This document shows, one piece after another, positions 18,222 to 26,200 of a stretch of 64,000 nucleotides of DNA. The DNA is from Paracoccus sp. SMMA_5_TC. Lineage in GTDB: Bacteria; Pseudomonadota; Alphaproteobacteria; Rhodobacterales; Rhodobacteraceae. Position 1 is the first letter of the stretch, and every line of letters begins with the position of its first letter. The stretch is from assembly GCF_009696685.2 (NCBI RefSeq), contig NZ_CP102355.1:766001-830000 (forward strand), given 5' to 3'. The position numbers and the translations under genes are program-made. The notes beneath the pieces are model-generated. The model was not told the DNA's origin and searched no databases. It saw only the letters and a program-made list of their open reading frames with translations.

Positions 18222-20950
18222 GGCGATATCCGTTCGCTGGTTCCGGCAGGGGCGGCGATGGCCGCGCCCGCGTGTTCGATGTCATGCAGCAGGCCGCCGC
18301 GGCGGGTGTAGACACCCCAGGTCACCGCAAGGCACAGCAGGTAAAAGGCCAGGAAGCCCCAAAGCGCCGGTCCGGCACCGCCGGTCAGCTGGATAGAGCT
18401 GCCGAAGGCCTTGGGGATGAAAAAGCCGCCATAGCCGCCGATCGCGGCGGTAAAGGCGACGATGGCCGCCGATTCGCGTTCGGCGTGGCGGCGACGCTCT
18501 TCAGGGTCGGCATCGGGGTAAAGCCGCGCGACCTCCTTGCGCATGATCACCGGGATCATCTGGAAGGTCGAGGAATTGCCCACCCCCGAAAAGAAGAACA
18601 GCGCCAGGAAGCCGGCAAAGAACAGCAGGAACGATCCCAGGGCCAGCCCCTGCAGGATCACCAGGACCGAGCCGATCATGCCGATGAACACCCAGATCGT
18701 GACCCGGCCGCCGCCCACACGGTCGGCCAGCCAACCGCTGCCTGCCCGGCTGAGCGCGCCGATCAGCGGCCCCAGGAAGGCGTAGTTGAGCGCGTTCACC
18801 TGTGGAAACGCCAGCTTGGTCAGCATCGGGAACGCCGCGGAATAGCCGATGAAGCTGCCGAAGGTGCCGACATACAGCAGGCACATGATCCAGTTGTGCC
18901 GGCGGCGAAAGATCACCGCCTGCTCCTTGAAGCTGGCGCGGGCATCGGCGATGTCGTTCATCCCCAGCCAGGCCGCGACGGTCGATGCCAGGATAAAGGG
19001 CACCCAGATGAACCCGGCGTTCTGCATCCAGACCTGGCCACCATCGGACAGGGTCTGCGGCGCGCCGCCCAGGGCGCCGAACACCCCCATGGTGATCACC
19101 AGAGGCACCACGAACTGCATCAGCGAGACGCCAAGGTTGCCCAGCCCCGCATTCAGCGCCATGGCATTGCCTTTCTCGGACCGCGGGAAGAAATAGCCGA
19201 TATTGGCCATCGAGGACGAGAAATTGCCCCCGCCCAAGCCGCACAGCAGCGCCAGCACCACAAAGATCAGATAGGGTGTTTCGGGATTTTGCACCGCGTA
19301 ACCCATGCCCAGCGCCGGCACCAGCAGCGATGCGGTGGTCAGCGTGGTCCACAGCCGCCCGCCAAAGATCGGCACCATGAAGCTGTAGAAGATGCGCAGC
19401 GTCGCCCCCGACAGCGCCGGCAGCGCCGCCAGCCAGAACAGCTGATCCTGGGTGAACTGGAATCCGATCGCGGGCAGGCGGGCGATGACCACCGACCACA
19501 CCATCCAGACGGCAAAGGCCAGGACCAGCGCCGGAATCGACAGCCACAGGTTGCGCCGTGCCACTTTCCGGCCGGTGTGTTCCCAGAACACCGGATCCTC
19601 GGGGCGCCAGTCCTCGATCACCCGCGGCATCTCGGTGACGCCGGGGCGGTGGATTTCGGCCAGTTCGGGCAGGCTGGGCAGCCGGTCCAGCGCCGCGCCC
19701 TGGGCACGCCGTTCCATCACCCGGATGGCGCCATGCATCCAGGCCAGCGAGACCACCGCCACCGCCAGCAGCAGCGCAAAGCACGAGGTATAGACCCCAG
19801 TCAGATCCAGCAGCGCGCCGAAGGCGATGGGCAGCACGAAGCCACCAAGACCGCCGATCATGCCGACAAGGCCGCCGACCGCGCCCACATGCTGCGGATA
19901 ATAGACCGGGATGTGCTTGAACACCGCCGCCTTGCCCAGGCTCATGAAGAACCCAAGCGCAAACAGCGTGATCACAAAGGGCCACAGCCCCATGCTGGTG
20001 GAAAAGGCGATGGCGCCGTCCTTGCCATGGATGACGTAATCTGTCGGCGGATAGGACAGCATGAACAGGAACAGCGACGAAAAGCCAAAGGTCCAGTACA
20101 TCACCCGCCGGGCGCCGAACCGATCCGACAGGGCGCCGCCATAGGCGCGAAAGACGCTGGCCGCCAGGCTGAACGCCGCCGCCGCCATGCCGGCGGTGCG
20201 CACGTCGACACCATAGACCGCGATCAGGTAATGCGGCAGCCACAAGGCCAGCGCCACGAAACCGCCAAAGACAAAGAAATAATACAGCGAGAACCGCCAG
20301 ACCTGCAGCTTGCGCAGCGGCGCGAACTGTTCTGCGAGGCTGGGTGGTGCCAGACCGCGGGCACGGCGTTCAGCAAATTCCGGATCATCGCGCGCCAGCA
20401 GATAGAACAGAACGCCGGTGGCGGTGATGACCGCTGCCCAGATCGTCGCCACCCCCTGCCAGCCCATAGCCACCAGGACGAATGGCGCCAGAAACTTGGT
20501 CACTGCCGCGCCGACATTGCCCATGCCAAAGGTGCCCAGCGCCAGCCCCTGGCGTTCGGCCGGAAACCATTTCGACACATAGGCAACGCCGATGATGAAG
20601 GAACCGCCGGCCAGGCCGACGCCCAACGCCGCCAGCAGGAAGGAGACATAGCTGTTTGCCAGTGTCAGCGCATAGGTCGCCAGGCCTGTCAGGATCATCT
20701 GCAGCGAAAACACCAGCCGACCGCCGTAGCGCTCGGTCCAGACGCCCAGCACCAGCCGGGTCAGCGATCCGGTCAGGATCGGGGTGGCGATCAACAGCCC
20801 GTATTGCGATTCAGAGAGGCCCAGCTCGTCCTTGATCGAGATGCCGATGATCGAAAATATGGTCCAGACGGCAAAGCACAGCGTGAAGGACAATGTGCTC
20901 AGCCACAATGCGCGCTGCTGGTCGCCTGGGGTCGTGGGGGGGTGGGACAT
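18218..20950 (-). CDS. narK: NarK1-NarK2 fusion nitrate/nitrite transporter
   Basis: This ~910-residue protein is two major-facilitator modules in one chain. The first module (~residues 1-420) begins LWLSTLSFTLCFAVWTIFSI and has GLAGGSFIIGVAYVSKWFPA. The second (~460-910) restarts with NLWLSIPALVLAFAVWMVWS and has GLGGGNFSSSMANIGYFFPR, the nitrate signature. Such fusions are known in Paracoccus, where one half acts as nitrate/proton symporter and the other as nitrate/nitrite antiporter. I chose ATG 20948-20950 because GGAGC stands 8 nt upstream; ATG 20965 is an alternative. It is the first gene of the nar operon, with a perfect FNR box 74 nt upstream. Confidence 0.95.
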   Translation of the reverse strand: MSHPPTTPGDQQRALWLSTLSFTLCFAVWTIFSIIGISIKDELGLSESQYGLLIATPILTGSLTRLVLGVWTERYGGRLVFSLQMILTGLATYALTLANSYVSFLLAALGVGLAGGSFIIGVAYVSKWFPAERQGLALGTFGMGNVGAAVTKFLAPFVLVAMGWQGVATIWAAVITATGVLFYLLARDDPEFAERRARGLAPPSLAEQFAPLRKLQVWRFSLYYFFVFGGFVALALWLPHYLIAVYGVDVRTAGMAAAAFSLAASVFRAYGGALSDRFGARRVMYWTFGFSSLFLFMLSYPPTDYVIHGKDGAIAFSTSMGLWPFVITLFALGFFMSLGKAAVFKHIPVYYPQHVGAVGGLVGMIGGLGGFVLPIAFGALLDLTGVYTSCFALLLAVAVVSLAWMHGAIRVMERRAQGAALDRLPSLPELAEIHRPGVTEMPRVIEDWRPEDPVFWEHTGRKVARRNLWLSIPALVLAFAVWMVWSVVIARLPAIGFQFTQDQLFWLAALPALSGATLRIFYSFMVPIFGGRLWTTLTTASLLVPALGMGYAVQNPETPYLIFVVLALLCGLGGGNFSSSMANIGYFFPRSEKGNAMALNAGLGNLGVSLMQFVVPLVITMGVFGALGGAPQTLSDGGQVWMQNAGFIWVPFILASTVAAWLGMNDIADARASFKEQAVIFRRRHNWIMCLLYVGTFGSFIGYSAAFPMLTKLAFPQVNALNYAFLGPLIGALSRAGSGWLADRVGGGRVTIWVFIGMIGSVLVILQGLALGSFLLFFAGFLALFFFSGVGNSSTFQMIPVIMRKEVARLYPDADPEERRRHAERESAAIVAFTAAIGGYGGFFIPKAFGSSIQLTGGAGPALWGFLAFYLLCLAVTWGVYTRRGGLLHDIEHAGAAIAAPAGTSERISP

Positions 20951-21023
20951 GGTCGTTTGCTCCATGCCGCGATGTCGGATCGCGGTGTCATCCCCAAGCC
21001 TGCACATCTGATTTGCAAGAGAC

Positions 21024-21037
21024 TTGATGCAGATCAA
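21024..21037 (-). promoter_or_regulatory. FNR/FnrP box upstream of narK
   Basis: TTGATGCAGATCAA is a perfect match to the TTGAT-N4-ATCAA consensus for FNR-type anaerobic activators. It lies 74 nt before the chosen narK start, a distance that fits activation at about -41.5. In Paracoccus this operon is under FnrP plus the nitrate/nitrite regulator NarR. No narR gene is present next to narK here. Confidence 0.85.
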
Positions 21038-21168
21038 TCCGGATGCAGAACGCCGTGTTCACGGCGGACAGGATGTCGCAGTCGCCTGCCGACGCGATTG
21101 CCGGGATCGGACGGCTTCGGGACAGGCATCACTTGCCTGCACGCGCAGCGCGCAGCTTCCGGATGTAG

Positions 21169-21639
21169 TGCTCGGCCAGTTCTCTCGACCATGCCCGCCA
21201 CCTGGCGGAGCAGAACCGCGGCGCGAGCGAGCGCATCGCCCGGCGCAACAGTGCCATTCGTAGCCTCGAGCAGAAGCGGCAGGGGTTTCGCGACGCGATC
21301 GCCGCGGGCCACGCGAACCCCTCGCTCTTCGAAGGGCTGACCGAGACGGAAGCTGAGCTGGCCGCCCTGCGGGCGGAGGTCGCAGCCGAGGCCGGCACGG
21401 TGATCGCCCTTCCCGCGGATCTCGGCGCGCTCTACCGCGCCCATGTCGCGGATCTGGCCCGGACGCTCTCGGGCGGCGAGGTGGTGGGCCGGGCGTCGGA
21501 GGAGCTGCACCGGCTGATCGCGCGGATCGATGTGTCGTGGAACGCCGCGGACGGCGGCCACGATCTCGACCTGCAGGGCGATCTGGTGGCGCTGCTGTCG
21601 GCGGCGGACAGCAAAAAAGCCGCCTCGTATGAGGCGGCT
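21169..21639 (+). pseudogene. C-terminal remnant of a large serine recombinase
   Basis: The open frame reads HLAEQNRGASERIARRNSAI, then GFRDAIAAGHANPSLFEGLT, ETEAELAALRAEVAAEAG and EELHRLIARIDVSW. This is the helical C-terminal domain of large serine recombinases (resolvase/DNA-invertase family). The catalytic N-terminal domain and the zinc ribbon are missing; an in-frame stop sits at 21166-21168. The C-terminus runs into the rrn terminator hairpin without its own stop, so both ends are damaged. It lies outside attL of the prophage and is a relic of another element between the nar operon and the rrn operon end. Confidence 0.6.
21611..21639 (-). terminator. displaced original terminator of the rrn operon
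   Basis: AGCCGCCTC and GAGGCGGCT form a perfect 9-bp stem with a 4-nt loop, followed on the minus strand by TTTTTTGC. It lies 15 nt beyond the tRNA-fMet 3' fragment at attL, where the rrn terminator would sit in an unoccupied chromosome. Confidence 0.75.
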
Positions 21640-21654
21640 GGATCTTCGCTAAGA

Positions 21655-21702
21655 CTGGTTGCGGGGGCAGGATTTGAACCTGCGGCCTTCAGGTTATGAG
21701 CC
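21655..21702 (-). repeat. attL: tRNA-fMet 3' fragment
   Basis: It matches 60912-60959 exactly over 48 bp, from the encoded CCA end through the T arm and anticodon loop (CAT anticodon included). The match breaks directly after GAGCC. The 5' half of the tRNA is absent here, so it is an attachment-site remnant and not a gene. Confidence 0.85.
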
Positions 21703-21842
21703 CATGGAAGGGCAAAACCGAATAATCAGAAAATTCAGCCACTTACGGGGCAAGCCTTTGTTCTGGCGTGATTTTTACCCTCACAAACATCAGCGTTCGC
21801 ACGGATTCACACGCAAGACCGGCATGAAGCCCGCAGTCGCGG

Positions 21843-21862
21843 GTTGATGTGGTGTTGATGTA
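21843..21862 (+). repeat. arm-type-like repeat near attL
   Basis: GTTGATGTGGTGTTGATGTA differs at one position from 60828-60847 near attR, in the same orientation. Each copy is itself a tandem pair of GTTGATGT. The position suggests integrase arm-binding sites. Confidence 0.5.
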
Positions 21863-21913
21863 GCCCTTGCGCCCTCCCCCGCAGATCATCATCGCAGACT
21901 GTCTTGTCGCCCT

Positions 21914-23254
21914 TCATTTCCGATGTTCCTGCAGCCCAAGCTCGACCCACATCCAGCCGAAATCGTACTCGGAAATCGGACCCTCCCCATGCCCGGCGCT
22001 CCGGTTCTCCAGCATCTTAAGCCAGTCGATCACCTTCTCGCGCCCCGCGGACGTGCGCACAGCCTGGCGCGGTGACTTGCCGCCCAGTGCCGGAATCGGC
22101 GCGTCCAGCGTTTCGCGGTAGTGCTTGTCCAGGTGATCCCGCATGAGATGGCGCGCGATCTCGGGCGGGATTTCAGCGGCGGCGTCACTTGGCCCTTCAC
22201 GCCGTTGGTCGGCCCGCATCTGCTCAACCGTCCGGATCGTGGTCAAAGGCGATCTCAACAGATCCCCGGCGGCCGCACCGATCAACTTCTGGACCTTGGC
22301 CGCGCGCTCGGCCGAGTTGACGGTCACGAGCAGCGTCTTGCCCGCCAATTCCAGCGAACCCAGAACGGTGGCGCCTTCCATCTGCGTATCGAGCATGATG
22401 CCGCTGCCTACCTTGCCAACGCGCACCTTCCGCGTGGCCAGCCAGTTCCAGAACTTCGGTCCTTCCGGCAGGAAGCCCTTCACCCGGTCCAGCCGCTCCG
22501 CCACTGCTTTCTGCGTTGCGCCGCTGGCAAGCGGGTACCGCAAATCGTGGAACAACACATCGTCGCCGTCCGAATTAGTGAACTGCGGCTCCGCTGGGGT
22601 GAGGGCACGGTCGATCTCGATGAACAGCCAGGCGGAAGTGAAGATGGGTGCGCAACCCAGAAGCTGCTCACGGGTGAGCCGCAACGCGTCTCGTTTCTTC
22701 AGCTTCAGAGCATCGCGCAGACCGGCAAACAGGAAATCCACCGCCTCGGCCCGGAAGGGCAACAGCGCCCCGGAGATCACATGATGATCACGCTCGGGCA
22801 CCACCCGCACGGCGATGCGGTCCCATTGTTTCAGCGTGCGCGTGGCGGATTTCTCTCTGACCGTGACGGGTGCAGCATCCGACAGCAAGTCGCGCAGCAC
22901 CATCGACGTCCCGGGCTGGACATCGCTGACCTCGTACAAGCTGACCGGCGCATCACGTAGCGCGGTGAAATAGGCCCGGTTCAAGGCCGTTTCCTTCCAG
23001 CCGCGCCGTTTCAGGTAGAGATCGACGATGTTGCCGTCCTCATAGCGCTGTCCAAGAAAATCCTCGAACCCACAGCCCCAAAGGACGCTCGACCACTGCT
23101 CGCCCAGCAGTTCGGCCAAGCCGTCCTGGTCGATCTCGAATTCTTCCAACGCGGGCATCAGGTGTTCGGCTACCACGTCCTGCAGCCGGTCGCGCCAGTC
23201 CCCTTCCCGGCCGATGAAGGCCAGAAGGCCGGAAATGTCGTTGCGTTCAGCCAT
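21914..23254 (-). CDS. hypothetical protein with PALGGKSPRQA C-terminal motif
   Basis: This 446-residue soluble protein starts at ATG 23252-23254 after GAGG. An upstream in-frame start at 23323 falls inside the adjacent IS and is unlikely. The N-terminal region is acidic (LLAFIGREGDWRDRLQDVVA). The C-terminal ~70 residues (LDAPIPALGGKSPRQAVRTS, GREKVIDWLKMLENRSA) resemble a short domain found at the end of several bacterial proteins, related in style to the MbcA/ParS C-terminal motif. I do not recognise an enzymatic domain. It is the only gene between attL and the first IS. That IS inserted 40 nt before its start and probably removed its promoter. Confidence 0.6.
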   Translation of the reverse strand: MAERNDISGLLAFIGREGDWRDRLQDVVAEHLMPALEEFEIDQDGLAELLGEQWSSVLWGCGFEDFLGQRYEDGNIVDLYLKRRGWKETALNRAYFTALRDAPVSLYEVSDVQPGTSMVLRDLLSDAAPVTVREKSATRTLKQWDRIAVRVVPERDHHVISGALLPFRAEAVDFLFAGLRDALKLKKRDALRLTREQLLGCAPIFTSAWLFIEIDRALTPAEPQFTNSDGDDVLFHDLRYPLASGATQKAVAERLDRVKGFLPEGPKFWNWLATRKVRVGKVGSGIMLDTQMEGATVLGSLELAGKTLLVTVNSAERAAKVQKLIGAAAGDLLRSPLTTIRTVEQMRADQRREGPSDAAAEIPPEIARHLMRDHLDKHYRETLDAPIPALGGKSPRQAVRTSAGREKVIDWLKMLENRSAGHGEGPISEYDFGWMWVELGLQEHRK

Positions 23255-23319
23255 CAATCCTCGCAGCCGCGGATCACCTTTGCTTAGCAGGATTGACCTG
23301 CCCCCCGGTCGTCCCTCGT

Positions 23320-24201
23320 TCATAACGAGAGTCCTTGGGGTTGATAGTGGTCGGTTTCGGGTGTGGCAAGCGCGCCGGGCGCGGAGCTCTCAGATTGCTC
23401 AAGCGCCCGGCGCGCTTCTGCTGGCGTTTGGTTGCCCAGCGAGGAATGCGGCCTGACGTTGTTGTAATCGTATCGCCAGAGGGCCAGCTTTCGGCGGGCA
23501 TCAGCCAGGCTGTCGAATATCTCCTCGTTGAGGCATTCGTCGCGCAAGCTGCCGTTGAAGCTCTCGAGGTAGCCGTTCTGCTGCGGCTTGCCCGGGTCGA
23601 TGTAATGCCACTCGACCTTGTTGTCATTTGCCCACTTCAGGATCGCCTTGCTGGTGAACTCGGTGCCATTGTCGGAGACGATGCAAGCGGGTTTTCCATA
23701 GATGCGGACCAGCGCGTCCAGTTCCCGTGCGACCCGCGAGCCCGAGATGCTGGTGTCTGCGATCAGCGCCAGGTTCTCGCGGCAGCAATCATCATTGACC
23801 GCCAGGATGCGGAACTTGCGGCAAGCCCCGAACGTGTCCGACAGGAAGTCCAGCGACCACCGCTGGTTTGGGCGCAATGGCACCGGCATTGGGGTTCGGC
23901 TTCCGCGGGCCCTCTTGCGGCCACGGCGTCGGCGCACCGACAGCCCCTCTTCCCGATAGATGCGGTAGAGCTTCTTCTCGTTCATGATCATGCCCTTGCG
24001 CTCCAGCAGGATGCCCACACGCCGATAGCCGAAGCGTCGGCGTTTCTCGGCGATCTTGTGCATCTCCTCACGGATTTCCGGGTTGTCGGGCGGCCTGTCC
24101 CGCCGCACCGTTTTCGGATCGACACCGATCAGGACGCAGGCCCGGCGTTGAGAGATCGGATGATCCTTCATCGCCCGCAGCACCGCGTCCCGCCGCGCCA
24201 T
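23320..24201 (-). CDS. IS3-family transposase OrfB, copy 1
   Basis: The protein (from [20 protein letters not shown]) has the HTH_21 region ([20 protein letters not shown]) and an rve integrase core with DDE residues in [20 protein letters not shown] and [20 protein letters not shown]. It is normally made as an OrfAB fusion by -1 slippage on GGGAAAA (24216-24222 on the minus strand) near the end of orfA. Confidence 0.92.
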   Translation of the reverse strand: MARRDAVLRAMKDHPISQRRACVLIGVDPKTVRRDRPPDNPEIREEMHKIAEKRRRFGYRRVGILLERKGMIMNEKKLYRIYREEGLSVRRRRGRKRARGSRTPMPVPLRPNQRWSLDFLSDTFGACRKFRILAVNDDCCRENLALIADTSISGSRVARELDALVRIYGKPACIVSDNGTEFTSKAILKWANDNKVEWHYIDPGKPQQNGYLESFNGSLRDECLNEEIFDSLADARRKLALWRYDYNNVRPHSSLGNQTPAEARRALEQSESSAPGALATPETDHYQPQGLSL

Positions 24202-24209
24202 CGGTGTCG

Positions 24210-24473
24210 TCAGGGTTTTCCCAGGAGATCCTTTAGAACCACATTGTCGAGCATGGCATCCGCCAGCAGGCGCTTGAGCTTCGCATTCTCGTCTTCGAGC
24301 TGCTTCAGCCGCTTGGCGTCGGACAGGTCCATCCCGCCATACTTGGCCTTCAGCTTGTAAAAGGTCGCGGGACTCAACCCGTGCTTCCGGCAAAGCTCGG
24401 AGGTCGGCAAACCAGCCTCCTGCTCTTTGATCATCCCGATGATTTGCGCCTCGGTGAAACGGCTTTTCCTCAC
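24210..24473 (-). CDS. IS3-family transposase OrfA, copy 1
   Basis: This 87-residue protein has a helix-turn-helix domain ([40 protein letters not shown]) followed by a leucine-zipper-like coil ([20 protein letters not shown]). It binds the IS ends and supplies the N-terminus of the OrfAB transposase. The -1 slippery heptamer GGGAAAA lies six nt before its stop. Confidence 0.92.
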   Translation of the reverse strand: MRKSRFTEAQIIGMIKEQEAGLPTSELCRKHGLSPATFYKLKAKYGGMDLSDAKRLKQLEDENAKLKRLLADAMLDNVVLKDLLGKP

Positions 24474-24627
24474 GTCGTCTGCTCCTTCTCAGGTTGGGCA
24501 GACTCTACATCACAGCGAGGGAACTTCCGGGGGGCAGGTCACCCCCCTCCTCTGGTTCCTCCCCAGCCCTGAACGTATGCGGGGGGGCGCAGCGCGGCGG
24601 TTCGCTAGCGTGAGGTATTTTCACCGG

Positions 24628-24786
24628 GGAAGCCAGGTGGAAGCCACCTTGCGAGCCGGAGCCGGAAATCTTGAGTCAGATCAGCGACTTGCGGAATCAC
24701 GATCTGGCCGGGGTGGATTCCCGGCGGGAAGCCAGGGAAGCCACCTTCGGGGAAGCCAGGTGGCCAGAAGCCACCACGGGAAGCCA
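24628..24786 (+). repeat. iterated GGAAGCCA array in an otherwise gene-free stretch
   Basis: GGAAGCCA occurs exactly at 24628, 24639, 24727, 24736, 24751 and 24779, plus AGAAGCCA at 24766. Several copies extend to GGGAAGCCAGG or are joined to CCACC. The stretch 24542-24937 has no convincing gene. The array lies just upstream of the two ParB-methyltransferase genes and just right of the IS with no target duplication. Confidence 0.6.
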
Positions 24787-24871
24787 ATTCGTCAGAAGCG
24801 TTTGAATCCGCTTCATTTTTCTGGTTGACAGACCTGCCCCCATTGACCTACCCCTTGATCATCGAAGAATT

Positions 24872-24903
24872 GCGCCCGGAGGAACCCCCTCGCGGGCGCT
24901 TTT
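24872..24903 (+). terminator. orphan intrinsic terminator
   Basis: GCGCCCG and CGGGCGC pair perfectly with an inner GAGG/CCTC extension and a following TTTTC. No gene ends upstream of it on this strand, which fits loss of the upstream phage gene. Confidence 0.6.
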
Positions 24904-24937
24904 CATTTCCCATCCCCCGCATCGCGAGCCCCATCCC

Positions 24938-26200
24938 ATGGACCTGGTCTTCGCGCCGAGCCAGATTGAAACTTGGCCGATTGCCCGGCTGCGCCCCTAT
25001 GCCCGAAATGCCAAGATGCATGGCGACGAGCAGGTGGCAAAGATCGCCGCCAGCATGGCCAAGTTCGGCTGGACCGTGCCCTGCATGGTGGCCGACGACG
25101 GCGAACTGATCGCGGGGCACGGCCGGGTGCTGGCCGCGACCATGCTCGGCCTGACCGAGGTGCCGGTGATCCGGCTCAGCCATCTCGACGAGGCCGAGCG
25201 CCGGGCCTACCGGATCGCCGACAACAAGCTGACGGAACTGGGCGAATGGGACGAAGCCCTGCTGCGCGACGAGATCGCGGGGCTCTTGGCCGAGGATTTC
25301 GACCTGACCCTGCTCGGCATCAGCGATGATGAGCTGGACGCGCTGCTGCGGGATCCGGAGGCGCTGGGCGGCGATGGCCCGGTCGAGGGCGAGGACGACG
25401 TTCCGGAATTGCCGGTCACGCCAGTGTCGGTGGCAGGCGATCTCTGGCAGCTTGGGTCACACCGGCTGATCTGCGGCGACAGCACATCAGCCGATGTCGT
25501 GGGACGGCTGCTGGGCGATGTCCGCCCGCTGTTGATGGTCACAGACCCGCCCTATGGCGTCGAGTACGACCCATCCTGGCGCAACCAGGCTGGCGCGGGC
25601 AGGACCAAGCGCACCGGGAAGGTGCTGAACGACGACCGGGCAGACTGGCGCGAAGCCTGGACCCTGTTCCCGGGAGACGTTGCCTATGTCTGGCATGGCG
25701 CGCTGCACGCGGCGACGGTGGCCGACAGTCTGGTGGCTGCGGGTTTCGCCATCCGGTCGCAGATCATCTGGGCCAAGGACCGGCTGGTCCTCAGCCGAGG
25801 CGATTACCACTGGCAGCATGAACCCTGCTGGTATGCCGTACGCGCCAAGGGCAAGGGCCACTGGGCCGGGGACCGCAAGCAGACGACGCTGTGGCAGATC
25901 GCCAACCGGGATCAGGACGCCGACACGGTGCACGGCACGCAGAAGCCAGTCGAATGCATGCGGCGGCCGATCCTGAACAACTCGAGCCCAGGTCAGGCGG
26001 TATATGAACCCTTCATGGGATCCGGCACGACCCTGATCGCGGCCGAAACCACCGGCCGTGTCTGCCTCGGCGTGGAACTGAACCCTGCATATGTCGATGT
26101 CGCCATCGAGCGCTGGCAGTCCTTCACCGGCCAGGAGGCGGTGCTGGCGGAGACCGGCGAGAGCTTCGTCGCCCTCAAGGCCAAGCGGCACGCGGCATGA
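24938..26200 (+). CDS. ParB-domain DNA methyltransferase, DPPY type
   Basis: In this 420-residue protein, residues ~1-130 are a ParB/sulfiredoxin-like domain (RLRPYARNAKMHGDEQVAKI, GELIAGHGRVLAATMLGLTE, AYRIADNKLTELGEWDEALL). Residues ~180-400 are a beta-class-order DNA methyltransferase: the catalytic motif DPPYG at ~202 comes before the AdoMet-binding motif PFMGSGTTLIAAE at ~357. DPPY suggests N6-adenine methylation. The ATG at 24938 has a poor Shine-Dalgarno. It overlaps the next methyltransferase by 4 nt. Such fusions are common in alphaproteobacterial phages and probably protect phage DNA from host restriction. Confidence 0.85.
   Translation: MDLVFAPSQIETWPIARLRPYARNAKMHGDEQVAKIAASMAKFGWTVPCMVADDGELIAGHGRVLAATMLGLTEVPVIRLSHLDEAERRAYRIADNKLTELGEWDEALLRDEIAGLLAEDFDLTLLGISDDELDALLRDPEALGGDGPVEGEDDVPELPVTPVSVAGDLWQLGSHRLICGDSTSADVVGRLLGDVRPLLMVTDPPYGVEYDPSWRNQAGAGRTKRTGKVLNDDRADWREAWTLFPGDVAYVWHGALHAATVADSLVAAGFAIRSQIIWAKDRLVLSRGDYHWQHEPCWYAVRAKGKGHWAGDRKQTTLWQIANRDQDADTVHGTQKPVECMRRPILNNSSPGQAVYEPFMGSGTTLIAAETTGRVCLGVELNPAYVDVAIERWQSFTGQEAVLAETGESFVALKAKRHAA

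Larger units (their letters stand above)
23294..24541 (-). mobile_element. IS3-family (IS407-group-like) element, copy 1
   Basis: This 1248-bp element has terminal inverted repeats starting TGACCTGCCCCCCGG and orfA/orfB overlapping through a -1 frameshift. It looks identical to 58176-59423. Flanking tetranucleotides are GGAT (left) and CCCC (right), so there is no target duplication, unlike copy 2. This implies that one flank was lost by deletion or recombination. Confidence 0.88.

Noticed and set aside
15438..21340. Very long plus-strand open frames opposite narG and narK (957 and 1022 codons)
   Set aside because: The high GC content makes antisense frames open by chance. The translations are low-complexity (His/Gln/Arg/Gly rich) without motifs, whereas the minus-strand genes are textbook nar proteins.
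21169..21639. The serine-recombinase fragment as the integrase of the prophage
   Set aside because: It lacks the catalytic domain and lies outside attL. The tRNA attachment site with arm-like repeats points to a lost tyrosine integrase instead.
21659..21847. 62-codon plus-strand frame starting in the tRNA fragment
   Set aside because: It is the well-known false frame made by antisense tRNA sequence (RGQDLNLRPSGYEP), extended into non-coding att DNA.
23255..23323. N-terminal extension of the hypothetical gene at 21914 (start at 23323)
   Set aside because: The additional residues fall partly within the IS terminal repeat. The ATG at 23252-23254 has a ribosome site and is native.
24628..24786. 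Possible small CRISPR array (repeated GGAAGCCA)
   Set aside because: The units are only 8 nt with irregular spacing of 9-88 nt, and there are no spacers or cas genes. It is better described as an iterated motif array.
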